DNA of 64,000 bases. Source: Scatosoma sp045127595. Its GTDB lineage: Bacteria; Bacillota; Clostridia; Christensenellales; Borkfalkiaceae. Under the pieces are notes generated by a model. That model saw only the letters and a program-made list of their open reading frames with translations. It had not been told where the DNA came from and made no database searches. Within the stretch, counting starts at the first letter, position 1; the number at the start of each line of letters is the position of its first letter. Below are positions 16,812 to 25,261 of this stretch, in pieces. The position numbers and the translations under genes were made by a program. The DNA lies in contig JBGVQS010000006.1 in NCBI GenBank assembly GCA_045127595.1, positions 1-64,000 on the forward strand, given 5' to 3'.

Positions 16812-17519
16812 ATGGAGCCGAAGTATAAAAGAGTGTTGTTAAAGCTTTCGGGAGAAGCACTTGCAGGGGATCAGCATTTTGGGTTAAACCACGAAGTCAT
16901 TGCAGGCGTAGTCGATCAAATCGTAGCCATCCACAATATGGGCGTACAGGTCGGTTTGGTAATCGGCGGCGGTAATTTCTGGCGCGGACGCCAAGGCACG
17001 AATATGGACCGCACGACCGCCGATCATATGGGTATGCTTTCGACGGTAATGAACTCCCTTGCAATGATGGACGCGATCGAACAGCGCGGCGTACCCGTAC
17101 GCGTGCAGACGGCGCTCGATATGGTATCTTTGGCTGAACCTTTCATTTTAAGAAAAGCCCTGCGGCATTTTGAAATGGGTAGAATCGTCATTTTTGCCTG
17201 CGGAACGGGTAACCCCTATTGCTCTACGGATACGGCGGCGGCGCTTCGCGCCTGCGAAATCGACGCGGATATTTTGCTCATGGCAAAGAACGTGGACGGG
17301 ATTTACGACTCCGATCCCAAAACCAACCCCGAAGCGAAAAAGTACGTGGAACTCAAATACGCGGACATCATCAACCGCAATTTAAAGGTTATCGACTTTA
17401 CGGCGGCGACGATGTGTATGGAAAACAACGTTCCGACGCTTGCGTTCGGCTTGAACGAAGAAAACTCGATTGTGCGCGCGGTGTGCGGCGAAGATCTCGG
17501 CACGATCATCAACGTATAA
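16812..17519 (+). CDS. pyrH: UMP kinase
   Basis: Phosphorylates UMP to UDP. 235 residues from ATG 16812, supported by AAAGGAG; a longer frame starts 33 bases earlier without a ribosome site. Amino-acid-kinase-fold motifs: KLSGEAL near residue 9-15, IGGGNFWRG near 54-62, and the DTAAALRA segment near 141-148. First gene of the classic pyrH-frr-uppS-cdsA-dxr-rseP run, which couples nucleotide supply, ribosome recycling and isoprenoid/phospholipid synthesis. Confidence 0.97.
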   Translation: MEPKYKRVLLKLSGEALAGDQHFGLNHEVIAGVVDQIVAIHNMGVQVGLVIGGGNFWRGRQGTNMDRTTADHMGMLSTVMNSLAMMDAIEQRGVPVRVQTALDMVSLAEPFILRKALRHFEMGRIVIFACGTGNPYCSTDTAAALRACEIDADILLMAKNVDGIYDSDPKTNPEAKKYVELKYADIINRNLKVIDFTAATMCMENNVPTLAFGLNEENSIVRAVCGEDLGTIINV

Positions 17520-17581
17520 AGGAAACTTTTGCGGCGCAAGCCGTTTAAAATAATCAATATAGACCTATAAGGAGAACAGAT

Positions 17582-18154
17582 ATGATAGAAAATGAAAAGA
17601 TTGAAGAAATGATGCTCGAACTGGAAGAAAAGGCGGAAAACTCGATGACGGCCTTGGAAAGAGATTACGGTGCAATCCGCACGGGCAGAGCAAACCCCCG
17701 TATTTTGGATAGACTCGAAGTAGAAGCATACGGCGGCATGAGCAAGCTGATCGAGCTTGGTAACGTATCCGCTTTGGACGCGAAATGCTTGCAAATCAGT
17801 CTTTGGGATAAATCCCTTTTGAAAGCGGTAGAAAAGGCAATTTTGCAATCGAATATCGGCTTGACGCCCTCTAACGACGGGAACGTGATTCGTTTGGTGT
17901 TCCCCGATATGACGGAAGAACGCCGTCGTGAGCTTGTAAAACAAGCGAAGAAAATGGGCGAAGAATCGAAGGTAGCCGTTCGTAACCACCGCCGTGAAGC
18001 GATGGATGTTATCAAGAAAATGAAGACTGGTAAAGAGCTTTCCGAAGACGAAGCGGCAGGCTGCGAAGCGGACGTAGAAAAGATGATTTCGGGTTATATG
18101 TCCAAACTCGAAGAAATCATTTCCGCAAAAGAAAAGGAATTGATGTCCGTATAA
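17582..18154 (+). CDS. frr: Ribosome-recycling factor
   Basis: Splits post-termination ribosomes together with EF-G. 190 residues, near the usual 185. Three-helix bundle protein with the family's RTGRANPRILDRLEVEAYG (about 33-51) and the FPDMTEERRRELVKQAKKMGEE segment (about 108-129). ATG follows AAGGAGAACAG. It lies 62 bp after pyrH and 3 bp before uppS, whose start nearly abuts the frr stop. Confidence 0.98.
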   Translation: MIENEKIEEMMLELEEKAENSMTALERDYGAIRTGRANPRILDRLEVEAYGGMSKLIELGNVSALDAKCLQISLWDKSLLKAVEKAILQSNIGLTPSNDGNVIRLVFPDMTEERRRELVKQAKKMGEESKVAVRNHRREAMDVIKKMKTGKELSEDEAAGCEADVEKMISGYMSKLEEIISAKEKELMSV

Positions 18155-18157
18155 CGT

Positions 18158-18874
18158 ATGCGAAAGAGTAAGATTACAGCGGAAACGAAGATTCCCGAAC
18201 ATATAGCCATTATCATGGACGGTAACGGGCGTTGGGCGAAAAAGCGCCTGATGCCCCGTTCTTTCGGGCATAAAATGGGCATGGAGCGTATGATCGGGCT
18301 GATGGAGCGCGCGTTTGATTTGGGGGTAAAATACATCACCGTGTACGCGCTTTCTACTGAAAACTTAAACCGCCCGAAAGAAGAACTTGACGGGCTGTTT
18401 AATCTTTTCCGCGACAACTTCAAAAAGTATATGACGCGCATTTGCGAACGCGGAGTGCGGTTACATGCAATCGGGGATATTTCTCTATTACCCGAAGACG
18501 TGCAAAATACCCTGCGTGAATCGGAAGAAGAAACAACGAAGTACGTTGGGAAAGCGATCAACGTAGCCGTTTGCTACGGCGCGCGCGCGGAGCTTGTCCG
18601 AGCGGCAAACTTGGCGGTGGAACGGGGGGAAAAGGTAACGGAAGAAAGCTTTTCCAAACTCCTTTACACGGGGGAACAGCCTGACCCTGAGCTTATCATA
18701 AGAACGGGAAAGGAAATCCGTCTTTCCAACTTTTTGCTTTGGCAGGCGGCGTATGCGGAGCTGTATTTTTCCGATAAAATGTTCCCTGAATTTTCGGACA
18801 AGGATTTGGAGAAAGCGATTGTTTGGTATTCGGGTAGAACCCGCCGTTTTGGAAAAACGGATGAACAGTTATAA
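18158..18874 (+). CDS. uppS: Isoprenyl (undecaprenyl diphosphate) synthase
   Basis: Makes the C55 carrier lipid precursor by cis-condensation of isopentenyl diphosphate. 238 residues. The catalytic motif HIAIIMDGNGRWAKKR is near residues 16-31, with the general-base Asp in MDGNGRW. YALSTENLNRPKEE and the C-terminal RTGKEIRLSNFLLWQAAYAE are also family signatures. ATG only 3 bp after the frr stop implies translational coupling. Confidence 0.97.
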   Translation: MRKSKITAETKIPEHIAIIMDGNGRWAKKRLMPRSFGHKMGMERMIGLMERAFDLGVKYITVYALSTENLNRPKEELDGLFNLFRDNFKKYMTRICERGVRLHAIGDISLLPEDVQNTLRESEEETTKYVGKAINVAVCYGARAELVRAANLAVERGEKVTEESFSKLLYTGEQPDPELIIRTGKEIRLSNFLLWQAAYAELYFSDKMFPEFSDKDLEKAIVWYSGRTRRFGKTDEQL

Positions 18875-18904
18875 AGGATAAGAAGAACAAGTAAGGAAAC
18901 GATT

Positions 18905-19792
18905 ATGAAAATTCGATTGATCTCGGGGACGTGTTACGTTCTCTTGTTGGCGGCGTTTTTTTGTTTAAAGGTATTCGTGCACGATTTTCTGTTCGACGCG
19001 CTCATTTATGCGTTTGCGATTATCGGTACGGTGGAAATGCTGCGTGCTATGAAAGAAAAAACGACGAAAGCGCAACGCGGAATCGTGTTTGCGTATGCGT
19101 TGATTGCCGTTCCCGTTGTGGCGGTGTTGGAATATTACCGCGCGATAGGGGTTACGATGCTTTGCTGGCTGACGGTGCTTTTGGCGGTCGCGCTTTTGAG
19201 CTTGCTTGTACTCGATCATGAACAGACGAGCTTGGAAAATTTGGGCTGTGCTTTGCTTTCAGCGATTTATCCCACGGTATTTTTGTGTATACTCGTGCTT
19301 TGTAACCATTCGGCTGGATCGATCGAGCTTGCCAAATATGAAATGGATTCCAAATTGATGATCCTGTTTATTTTCGTTATTTCCCCTTGCGCCGATTCGA
19401 TCGCGTACGTTTTCGGGAAATATATGCGCGGAAAATTCCCCAAAAAATTAGCTCCTTCGATCAGCCCCAACAAAACGGTGATCGGCGGTATCGGCGGTTT
19501 GGTGGGCGGAATGCTCGGCGCGGCGATTTTGTACTTTATCTATAACGGCACGGTGGGAACGTTCGATCATATCGTTTTCTGGTTGCCGATGTATATGCTG
19601 GTCGGGTTGGTGATTTCCGTCGTAACGGCGTTTGGCGATTTGGTGGAAAGCTGTATCAAACGCAAAGTCGGTTTGAAAGATATGGGCAAGATTATGCCTG
19701 GCCACGGCGGCGTACTCGATCGCTTGGACGGAACGTTTTTTGCAACCTTTATCGTTTACGTGATTTTTACCGCAATCCACATTTTGGCGTAA
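18905..19792 (+). CDS. cdsA: Phosphatidate cytidylyltransferase
   Basis: Makes CDP-diacylglycerol from phosphatidate and CTP in the membrane. 295 residues with about eight membrane helices. The C-terminal signature S-x8-KR...KD...PGHGG..DR.D is complete: SCIKRKVGLKDMGKIMPGHG, then GVLDRLDGT, near residues 251-279. The D in SPCADSIAYVFGK (near 160-172) fits the active site. ATG follows AAGTAAGGAAACG. Part of the uppS-cdsA-dxr-rseP operon. Confidence 0.96.
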   Translation: MKIRLISGTCYVLLLAAFFCLKVFVHDFLFDALIYAFAIIGTVEMLRAMKEKTTKAQRGIVFAYALIAVPVVAVLEYYRAIGVTMLCWLTVLLAVALLSLLVLDHEQTSLENLGCALLSAIYPTVFLCILVLCNHSAGSIELAKYEMDSKLMILFIFVISPCADSIAYVFGKYMRGKFPKKLAPSISPNKTVIGGIGGLVGGMLGAAILYFIYNGTVGTFDHIVFWLPMYMLVGLVISVVTAFGDLVESCIKRKVGLKDMGKIMPGHGGVLDRLDGTFFATFIVYVIFTAIHILA

Positions 19793-19847
19793 AACCGCAT
19801 AACTTCTTGCGGTAAAGAATAAACTGTTTATAAACGGGGAATCTTTT

Positions 19848-20993
19848 ATGAAAACGATTTCGTTAATCGGTTCGACGGGCTCGATCGGCAGGCAGGTTTG
19901 CTCGGTCGTGCGCCGTTACCCCGAAAAATTTAAAATTAAAAGTATGGTCGCGAACCGTTCCACGGACGAGTTTTTGCGCCAGCTTCAAGAATTTAAGCCC
20001 GATTTCGCTGCGCTTGCCGACGCGGAAGCGGGCAAAAAAATTGCGTCTCAAATCCCCGACGGCGTGCGGTTTGTCTACGGCGAAGAAGGGATTGAAGAAG
20101 CGATTGCCTACGGCGACGTTGCCTTTATTGCCGCAACGGGGTTCGCTGGGCTGAAATATTCCTTAAAAGCCATTGAATTGCACAAGCCTATCGCGCTTGC
20201 GAATAAGGAAACGCTCGTTTGCGGCGGAGAGCTGGTTATGCGCAAAGCCAAGGGGACGGGGGTTGATTTAATGCCCGTAGACAGCGAACATTCCGCGCTT
20301 TGGCAGGCGTTGAATTTCCGTTTAAACGCTCCGTTTAAGCGGTTGATTATTACGGCGAGCGGCGGACCGTTTTACGGAAAAACGAAAGACGAGCTTGCGT
20401 CGGTTACCCCTGCGAGCGCACTGAAACACCCTACGTGGCAGATGGGTGCAAAAATTACGATCGACAGCGCAACGCTGCTCAATAAAGGCTTTGAAGTGAT
20501 CGAAGCAAAATGGCTGTACGATTGCCCGCTTGATAAAATTGATACGGTGGTACAGCCTGAAAGCATCATACATTCCATGGTCGAATTTGACGACGGGGGG
20601 ATTTTGGCGCAAATGAGCTATCCCACGATGGAGCTGCCCATTCAGTTGGCGCTCACGTATCCCGATCGGTTTGATTGCGATTTAAAACCGCTCGATTTCG
20701 TCGCGCTTGGGAACATTCGGTTTTTACCCTTGGAAAGAAAGGCGTTCCCCTGTTATGATTTGGCGTTGCGTGCGGCGGAGCTTGGCGACAATTACCCCTG
20801 CGCATTAAACGGCGGCGGCGAAGTAGCGGTGCAGGCGTTTTTAAGGGGAGAGTTATCCTTTAACGGCATAGCGGAAACGATTGAACGGGTGTTGGAACAA
20901 AATCAGCGAATTGCACCCGATTCTTATGCGGCTTTGTTGGAAACGGATATGCGTGCGCGCGCGCTTGCAAGAGAATATGTAAAGAGTAGATAA
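19848..20993 (+). CDS. dxr: 1-deoxy-D-xylulose-5-phosphate reductoisomerase
   Basis: Second step of the MEP isoprenoid pathway (DXP to MEP). 381 residues, the standard length. NADPH-binding GSTGSIGRQ is at about 8-16, ALANKETLVCGG near 121-132, the metal-site PVDSEHSALWQ near 147-157, ITASGGPF near 172-179 and the TIDSATLLNKGFEVIEA segment near 203-219. The organism thus makes isoprenoids by the MEP route, consistent with uppS two genes upstream. Confidence 0.98.
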   Translation: MKTISLIGSTGSIGRQVCSVVRRYPEKFKIKSMVANRSTDEFLRQLQEFKPDFAALADAEAGKKIASQIPDGVRFVYGEEGIEEAIAYGDVAFIAATGFAGLKYSLKAIELHKPIALANKETLVCGGELVMRKAKGTGVDLMPVDSEHSALWQALNFRLNAPFKRLIITASGGPFYGKTKDELASVTPASALKHPTWQMGAKITIDSATLLNKGFEVIEAKWLYDCPLDKIDTVVQPESIIHSMVEFDDGGILAQMSYPTMELPIQLALTYPDRFDCDLKPLDFVALGNIRFLPLERKAFPCYDLALRAAELGDNYPCALNGGGEVAVQAFLRGELSFNGIAETIERVLEQNQRIAPDSYAALLETDMRARALAREYVKSR

Positions 20994-21005
20994 AGGGAGT
21001 AAACT

Positions 21006-22301
21006 TTGAGAATGGCAAATTTATTAGCGGCGAGCGGTTTTGGCGGGATTGTTTTGGCGATCGTCATTCTGCTTGCAATGGTAACGATACACGAATTCGG
21101 GCATTACGTTGCAGGAAAAATCCTCGGATTCAAAATAAATGAGTTTTCCGTTGGGTTTGGTCCTGCGCTCTTTAAAAGACGGAGCAAAAAAACGGGGGAG
21201 ACGTTTGCGCTTCGGTTGATTCCGCTCGGCGGCTACTGTGCTTTTGACGGAGAAGATTACGACGAAGAAGACGAAAAAAACACCCCCGAGCAAAAGGAAG
21301 AAACAGAAGAACCGTTTGCGGAAATGCAAGAAAACTACGGGGGCAGGTACGAGTTGAACTCGTCCGAAGAACAAAAAGAGGAAAAGGACGAGGACGAATA
21401 TCCCGAACCGAAGGGGGAACGTTTCAACGACCAAGCGCCGTGGAAAAGAATCATTGTTTTGCTTGCGGGCGCGTTTATGAATTATATCCTTGCGCTCTTT
21501 CTCATTATCACGATGTTTGCAGGCTCGGGCAGACCTGTGTACAGCGTTGTCAAAGGGGAAATCCCCGAAGGCTCGACAAGCCAAATTGCGCAGGAAACCT
21601 ATGACACGGGGTTAAAAACGGGGGATATTTTATTAGAAATCAACGGCAAGGATTTGTACTTGATTACCGATTATACGGACATTTTAGACGGTAAAAAACA
21701 AGGGGACGTCGTAAAGGTGCGCGTGATCCGCGACGGTAAAAAGCAAACGATTAGCATTCCTTTATGGGAAGATGCGAACCCGAAAAGCATGAACGATACG
21801 AATCCGATCTTCTTCTGTTTAGGGATTGCCGCCCGTGAAAAGACGGTAAACGAGCAAGGAGAAGAAACGTGGGAGCTGGTACGCGGCGGCGCGCTCGCTC
21901 CGACGAGCGTGAAAGAAGGCTTTTTTGAAACAATCGGGCATTCGTTCGGGTACTCGTTCAAAATCGGCGGAACGATTCTTCGTTCGCTTGGAGAGCTGTT
22001 GACGGGGAAACTCGGCATTAAAACGATGGGCGGACCTGTTACTACCATCAAAGTAACGTCGGAAGTCGCGGCGAGCGGTTGGGTAAACTTCTTGAATATC
22101 GCGGCGTTTATCGGGGTGAATTTGGCGGTGTTCAACCTTTTGCCGATCCCTGCGCTCGACGGCTGTAAAGTGATTTTCTGTCTAATCGAATGGATTCGCA
22201 AAAAACCCGTCAACCGTAAGGTGGAGAGTATTATTCATCTCGTGGGGATACTTTTCCTGTTCGGGTTTGCGATTTTGGTGGATTTCTTACAATTCTTCTA
22301 A
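21006..22301 (+). CDS. rseP: Site-2 intramembrane zinc protease RseP, with an acidic insert
   Basis: Membrane metalloprotease of regulated intramembrane proteolysis. 431 residues from TTG 21006, about 6 bases after AAAGGGAGT; ATG 21012 is an alternative. Zinc motif HEFGH at 29-33 in helix 1, PDZ domain near 190-260, and the second zinc motif NLLPIPALDGCK near 376-387. Odd: between helix 1 and helix 2 there is a long, highly acidic Glu/Asp/Lys stretch (about 80-143) that is longer than usual, and within it residues about 112-120 are encoded by a copy of the window's dispersed hairpin repeat. Confidence 0.96.
   Translation: MRMANLLAASGFGGIVLAIVILLAMVTIHEFGHYVAGKILGFKINEFSVGFGPALFKRRSKKTGETFALRLIPLGGYCAFDGEDYDEEDEKNTPEQKEETEEPFAEMQENYGGRYELNSSEEQKEEKDEDEYPEPKGERFNDQAPWKRIIVLLAGAFMNYILALFLIITMFAGSGRPVYSVVKGEIPEGSTSQIAQETYDTGLKTGDILLEINGKDLYLITDYTDILDGKKQGDVVKVRVIRDGKKQTISIPLWEDANPKSMNDTNPIFFCLGIAAREKTVNEQGEETWELVRGGALAPTSVKEGFFETIGHSFGYSFKIGGTILRSLGELLTGKLGIKTMGGPVTTIKVTSEVAASGWVNFLNIAAFIGVNLAVFNLLPIPALDGCKVIFCLIEWIRKKPVNRKVESIIHLVGILFLFGFAILVDFLQFF
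21339..21365 (+). repeat. Dispersed hairpin repeat inside the rseP coding sequence
   Basis: GGGGGCAGGTACGAGTTGAA followed by CTCGTCC: the 20-base core is exact and the palindrome ACGAGTT-G-AACTCGT is preserved. It is in frame and adds residues GGRYELNSS to the acidic linker of rseP. Confidence 0.85.
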
Positions 22302-22321
22302 AAAAAGATAAAAAAATTGCG

Positions 22322-22356
22322 AGTGTCAAGTAAAAATGCTTGACACTTGTTTTTTT
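22322..22356 (+). terminator. Terminator after rseP, overlapping the next promoter
   Basis: AGTGTCAAG (22322-22330) pairs perfectly with CTTGACACT (22339-22347), followed by TGTTTTTTT. The right arm contains the -35 box of the ylxM promoter. Confidence 0.8.
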
Positions 22357-22368
22357 AACGTGTATAAT
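22340..22368 (+). promoter_or_regulatory. Consensus promoter for ylxM-ffh
   Basis: TTGACA (22340-22345), 17 bp, TATAAT (22363-22368). The -35 box is part of the rseP terminator stem. Confidence 0.88.
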
Positions 22369-22402
22369 AGGCAAGGAAACGAGTGGAATGGGGGAGAAAA
22401 AT

Positions 22403-22777
22403 ATGAAAGACGATCCGTATTTTTTAAGACTGCTCGACTTGTATTCCCCGCTGTTAACGGAAACGCAGCGAGAAATTGCGCGGCTGTATTTTGATTACGA
22501 TTTATCCTTAGGGGAAATCGCGGAGCAAAAAGGGGTTTCTCGTCAAAGCGTATCCGACTGTTTGCAAAAGTGCAGAAAGCAGTTGCAGGCGTACGAAACA
22601 AAGTTGGGTTTTTCCAAGGAATTAGAAGGGGTTGTAGCGACTTTTACGGCGTATAAGACGAGGGTAGAAAACCGCTTAAACCGTGCAAAAGACGAAACGC
22701 CCTCTCGGCGCGCGGAAATCGAGGCTTTTGAAAAAGAGTTATCCGCGCTGTTACCGCAGACGGCAGGTGAAGAATAA
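22403..22777 (+). CDS. ylxM: YlxM/p13-like HTH protein
   Basis: 124 residues from ATG 22403 with GGGGGAG upstream; an ATG five codons earlier lacks a good site. The N-terminus forms a sigma-70 region-4-like helix-turn-helix: LTETQREIARLYFDYDLSLG at about 16-35, then EIAEQKGVSRQSVSDCLQKC to about 55. The C-terminal half is coiled-coil-like. YlxM is routinely encoded just before ffh, as here (19 bp), and is thought to serve the signal recognition particle system, but its exact task is not settled. Confidence 0.9.
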   Translation: MKDDPYFLRLLDLYSPLLTETQREIARLYFDYDLSLGEIAEQKGVSRQSVSDCLQKCRKQLQAYETKLGFSKELEGVVATFTAYKTRVENRLNRAKDETPSRRAEIEAFEKELSALLPQTAGEE

Positions 22778-22796
22778 AAACCCGTAGGAGTAAACG

Positions 22797-24116
22797 ATGG
22801 CATTATTCGGATCTTTATCGGAAAGATTAAATCATATATTTTCAAAATTGACCAAACGCGGCAAGCTGACGGAGCTTGAAATCCGCACGGCGATGCGCGA
22901 AGTGCGCGTGGCGCTTTTGGAAGCGGACGTAAACTTGAAGGTGGCGAAGCAATTCATTGCCGACGTTTCTGAAAAGGCGGTCGGGCAGGAAATTCTTTCT
23001 TCCTTGAACCCCGCACAGCAGGTAATCAAAATCGTCAATGAAGAGCTGATTGAGCTGATGGGCTCGAAGAACGCGAAAATCGAAGTTTCGCCCAAGCTCC
23101 CTACCGTGATTATGATGTGCGGTTTGCAGGGCGCAGGGAAAACGACGCTTTGCGGAAAGCTCGCGTTGCTGTTGAAAAAGCAGGGCAAAAAACCGCTTTT
23201 GGTGGCGGGGGATATTTACCGTCCCGCGGCGATTACGCAGTTGCAGGTCGTTGGGAAAAACGCGCAGGTCGAAGTATTTGAAAAGGGCACGCAAAGCCCT
23301 GTAAAGACGGCGAAGCAAGCGATTGAATACGCGCGTTCCATGAATTATGACACCGTAATTTTGGATACGGCGGGGCGTTTACAAATCGACGAAACGTTGA
23401 TGCAGGAGCTTGAAAACGTTAAAAAGGAAGTGGAAGTAACGGAAACGCTGCTCGTAGTAGACTCCATGACGGGGCAAGAAGCGGTAAACGTTGCGGAAAC
23501 TTTTAACGCGAGATTAGACGTAACGGGGGTAATTTTAACCAAGCTTGACGGGGATACGCGCGGTGGCGCATGTCTTTCGATTAAAGCGGTTACAGGCAAG
23601 CCGATCAAGTTTATCGGTGTAGGAGAAAAGCTTACCGATTTAGAGCCTTTCCACCCCGACAGAATGGCGTCGAGAATCTTAGGTATGGGCGACGTGCTGT
23701 CCTTGATTGAAAAGGCGCAGCAAGCGATCACTGAAGAAGACGCGAAAAAAATGCAGCAAAAAATGCTTGCGAATACCTTTACGCTCAACGATTATTTGGA
23801 ACAATTTTCCATGATGAAGAAGATGGGCGGCGCGCAAGCGATGCTTTCGATGATGCCGGGTGCAGGAAAACTCAAAGTCAATGAAAACGACATAGACGAA
23901 AAGAAAATCGAGCGTACGAAAGCGATTATTCTTTCCATGACCATGCAAGAACGCAACAATCCTTCCATTATTGACAGCAAAAGAAAACGCCGCATAGCGG
24001 CTGGTTCAGGCACGACCGTGCAAGATGTCAATCAACTTTTAAAACAGTACGATCAAACGAAAATGCTGATGAAGCAGTTCAAGGGGGGGAAGGGGAGATT
24101 TAAACTTCCTTTCTAA
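22797..24116 (+). CDS. ffh: Signal recognition particle protein Ffh (SRP54)
   Basis: GTPase that captures signal sequences and brings ribosomes to FtsY at the membrane. 439 residues. N domain about 1-88, G domain with GLQGAGKTT at 109-117, DTAGR near 190-194 and TKLDGDTRGGA near 247-257, then the Met-rich M domain (about 300-439) with MMKKMGGAQAMLSMMPG and the RRIAAGSG RNA-binding segment. Only short gaps separate it from ylxM. Its downstream gap is filled by repeat region B rather than an obvious terminator. Confidence 0.98.
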   Translation: MALFGSLSERLNHIFSKLTKRGKLTELEIRTAMREVRVALLEADVNLKVAKQFIADVSEKAVGQEILSSLNPAQQVIKIVNEELIELMGSKNAKIEVSPKLPTVIMMCGLQGAGKTTLCGKLALLLKKQGKKPLLVAGDIYRPAAITQLQVVGKNAQVEVFEKGTQSPVKTAKQAIEYARSMNYDTVILDTAGRLQIDETLMQELENVKKEVEVTETLLVVDSMTGQEAVNVAETFNARLDVTGVILTKLDGDTRGGACLSIKAVTGKPIKFIGVGEKLTDLEPFHPDRMASRILGMGDVLSLIEKAQQAITEEDAKKMQQKMLANTFTLNDYLEQFSMMKKMGGAQAMLSMMPGAGKLKVNENDIDEKKIERTKAIILSMTMQERNNPSIIDSKRKRRIAAGSGTTVQDVNQLLKQYDQTKMLMKQFKGGKGRFKLPF

Positions 24117-24450
24117 AAAATGGCGTATATACTTCGCATTTCTTCGTCAGGCTTGCGTTTTGTCTTGCTCGTGTACACCACAGTACACTCCCATCGGCAA
24201 AGCCGCGCCTTTCTTGAACTGCTCGTATCTACACCATTTTTGGCTCGGGTAGAACTTAGCTGTTAACGAGCGATTAAGAAAGATAGAAAAACATGATGCA
24301 ACGGAACGTTGCCTCGTATCTACACCATTTTACAACCGGCGTATATACTTCGCATTTCAGCGTTGCGTTTCCGTGCCCCTTGGTTACGTAGGGCAATTAG
24401 CAAGCAAACAAGAAAGATCAAAAAACATGATCCAACGGAACGTTGGGGAA
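24117..24450. repeat. Mosaic intergenic repeat region B
   Basis: The ffh-rpsP gap carries the same blocks as 13461-13800: the approximately 90-base CGCATTTCTTCGTCAGGCTTG block (near 24138), the CCGTGCCCCTTGGTTACGTA block (24371-24390), and two copies of the AACGGAACGTT hairpin (near 24297 and 24432). It also has internal direct repeats: GGCGTATATACTTCGCATTTC twice (one at 24123) and CTCGTATCTACACCATTTT twice. The first hairpin reads GCAACG-GAA-CGTTGC and the second CCAACG-GAA-CGTTGG, a compensatory pair change. No gene is seen. Confidence 0.78.
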
Positions 24451-24525
24451 ATAAAGAACAAATTGGTGAAAACCGTTTGAAATAAAAAAGAAAAAATATT
24501 TTAAGATACTTTGGAGGTATTTATT

Positions 24526-24816
24526 ATGGTAAAAATGAGACTTTTCAGAATGGGCGACAAGAAGAACCCTATCTACCGTGTAGTAGTTGTTGACAGCAGA
24601 AAAGCTGCAACGGGCGAATACATTGATTGCGTTGGTCATTACAGACCTACCTGCGATCCCGTAGAACTTGACATGGACGTAGAAAAGGCAAAAGATTGGC
24701 TTGCAAAGGGCGTTCAACCCACCGAAACTGTTAAGAGCCTTTTGATCAAAACGGGCGCTATGGAAAAGAGCGCGAAGCTCAGCGCGTCCAAAACCAAGAC
24801 CAAGAAATCCAAATAA
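24526..24816 (+). CDS. rpsP: 30S ribosomal protein S16
   Basis: 96 residues from ATG 24526, with GGAGG 8 bases upstream. Begins with the diagnostic MVKMRLFRMGDKKNPIYRVV and has VVVDSRKAATGEYIDCVGHY. The C-terminal 20 residues form a Lys/Ser/Thr-rich tail. It follows repeat region B and leads into khpA (54 bp), part of the conserved ffh-rpsP-khpA-rimM order. Confidence 0.97.
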   Translation: MVKMRLFRMGDKKNPIYRVVVVDSRKAATGEYIDCVGHYRPTCDPVELDMDVEKAKDWLAKGVQPTETVKSLLIKTGAMEKSAKLSASKTKTKKSK

Positions 24817-24870
24817 TCTTTCTTGACGCGGTAAACAAGCCGTCAAAAAAGAAAAACGGGAGTATTGATT

Positions 24871-25134
24871 ATGTTGGATTTGATTAAATACATTGTTGGA
24901 CAGTTTGCGGAAGATAAAGAAAACGTCGAATACGTTGTTGAGGAAAAAGACCGCGTTATCGAAGTTTGCGTGATTCTTTCGCCGTCCGATATGGGTAAGG
25001 TTATTGGAAAACAGGGTAAAATTGCAAAGGCGATGCGTACCATCGTCCGCGCGGCTACGCCTGCAAGCAGTAAACGCTACGTAATCGAAATCCGCGAACG
25101 CGGCGGCGATACGGTAGACGTTGACGCGGAATAA
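24871..25134 (+). CDS. khpA: KH-domain RNA-binding protein KhpA
   Basis: 87 residues from ATG 24871. A single type II KH domain with the GXXG loop as VIGKQGKIAKAMRTIVRAA near 46-64. In Gram-positive bacteria KhpA pairs with KhpB (Jag) and affects cell elongation and RNA levels. A TTG two codons earlier is possible but ATG with GGGAGT upstream is better placed. Neighbours rpsP and rimM are the usual ones. Confidence 0.94.
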   Translation: MLDLIKYIVGQFAEDKENVEYVVEEKDRVIEVCVILSPSDMGKVIGKQGKIAKAMRTIVRAATPASSKRYVIEIRERGGDTVDVDAE

Positions 25135-25156
25135 TCCGCGCTTGTTTGAAAACAAT

Positions 25157-25189
25157 CAAAAAAGGCTTTTGTGTAAAAAGCCTTTTTTT
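25157..25189 (+). terminator. Terminator after khpA
   Basis: AAAAGGCTTTT and AAAAGCCTTTT arms around a GTGTA loop, then a T run. It may uncouple rimM from the ribosomal genes. Confidence 0.82.
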
Positions 25190-25210
25190 GACTTATAAAG
25201 AAAAATGCGG

Positions 25211-25230
25211 CGGGCAGGTACGAGTTGAAC
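25211..25230 (+). repeat. Dispersed hairpin repeat, intergenic copy before rimM
   Basis: CGGGCAGGTACGAGTTGAAC, differing from the family core by one base. It lies between the khpA terminator and rimM. Confidence 0.8.
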
Positions 25231-25261
25231 CGTCTTCCGCATCAAAACAAAGGAGCGAAAA

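Noticed and set aside
17303..18271. Minus-strand frame of 322 codons opposite frr and uppS
   Set aside because: It spans two conserved genes and is only their reverse complement.
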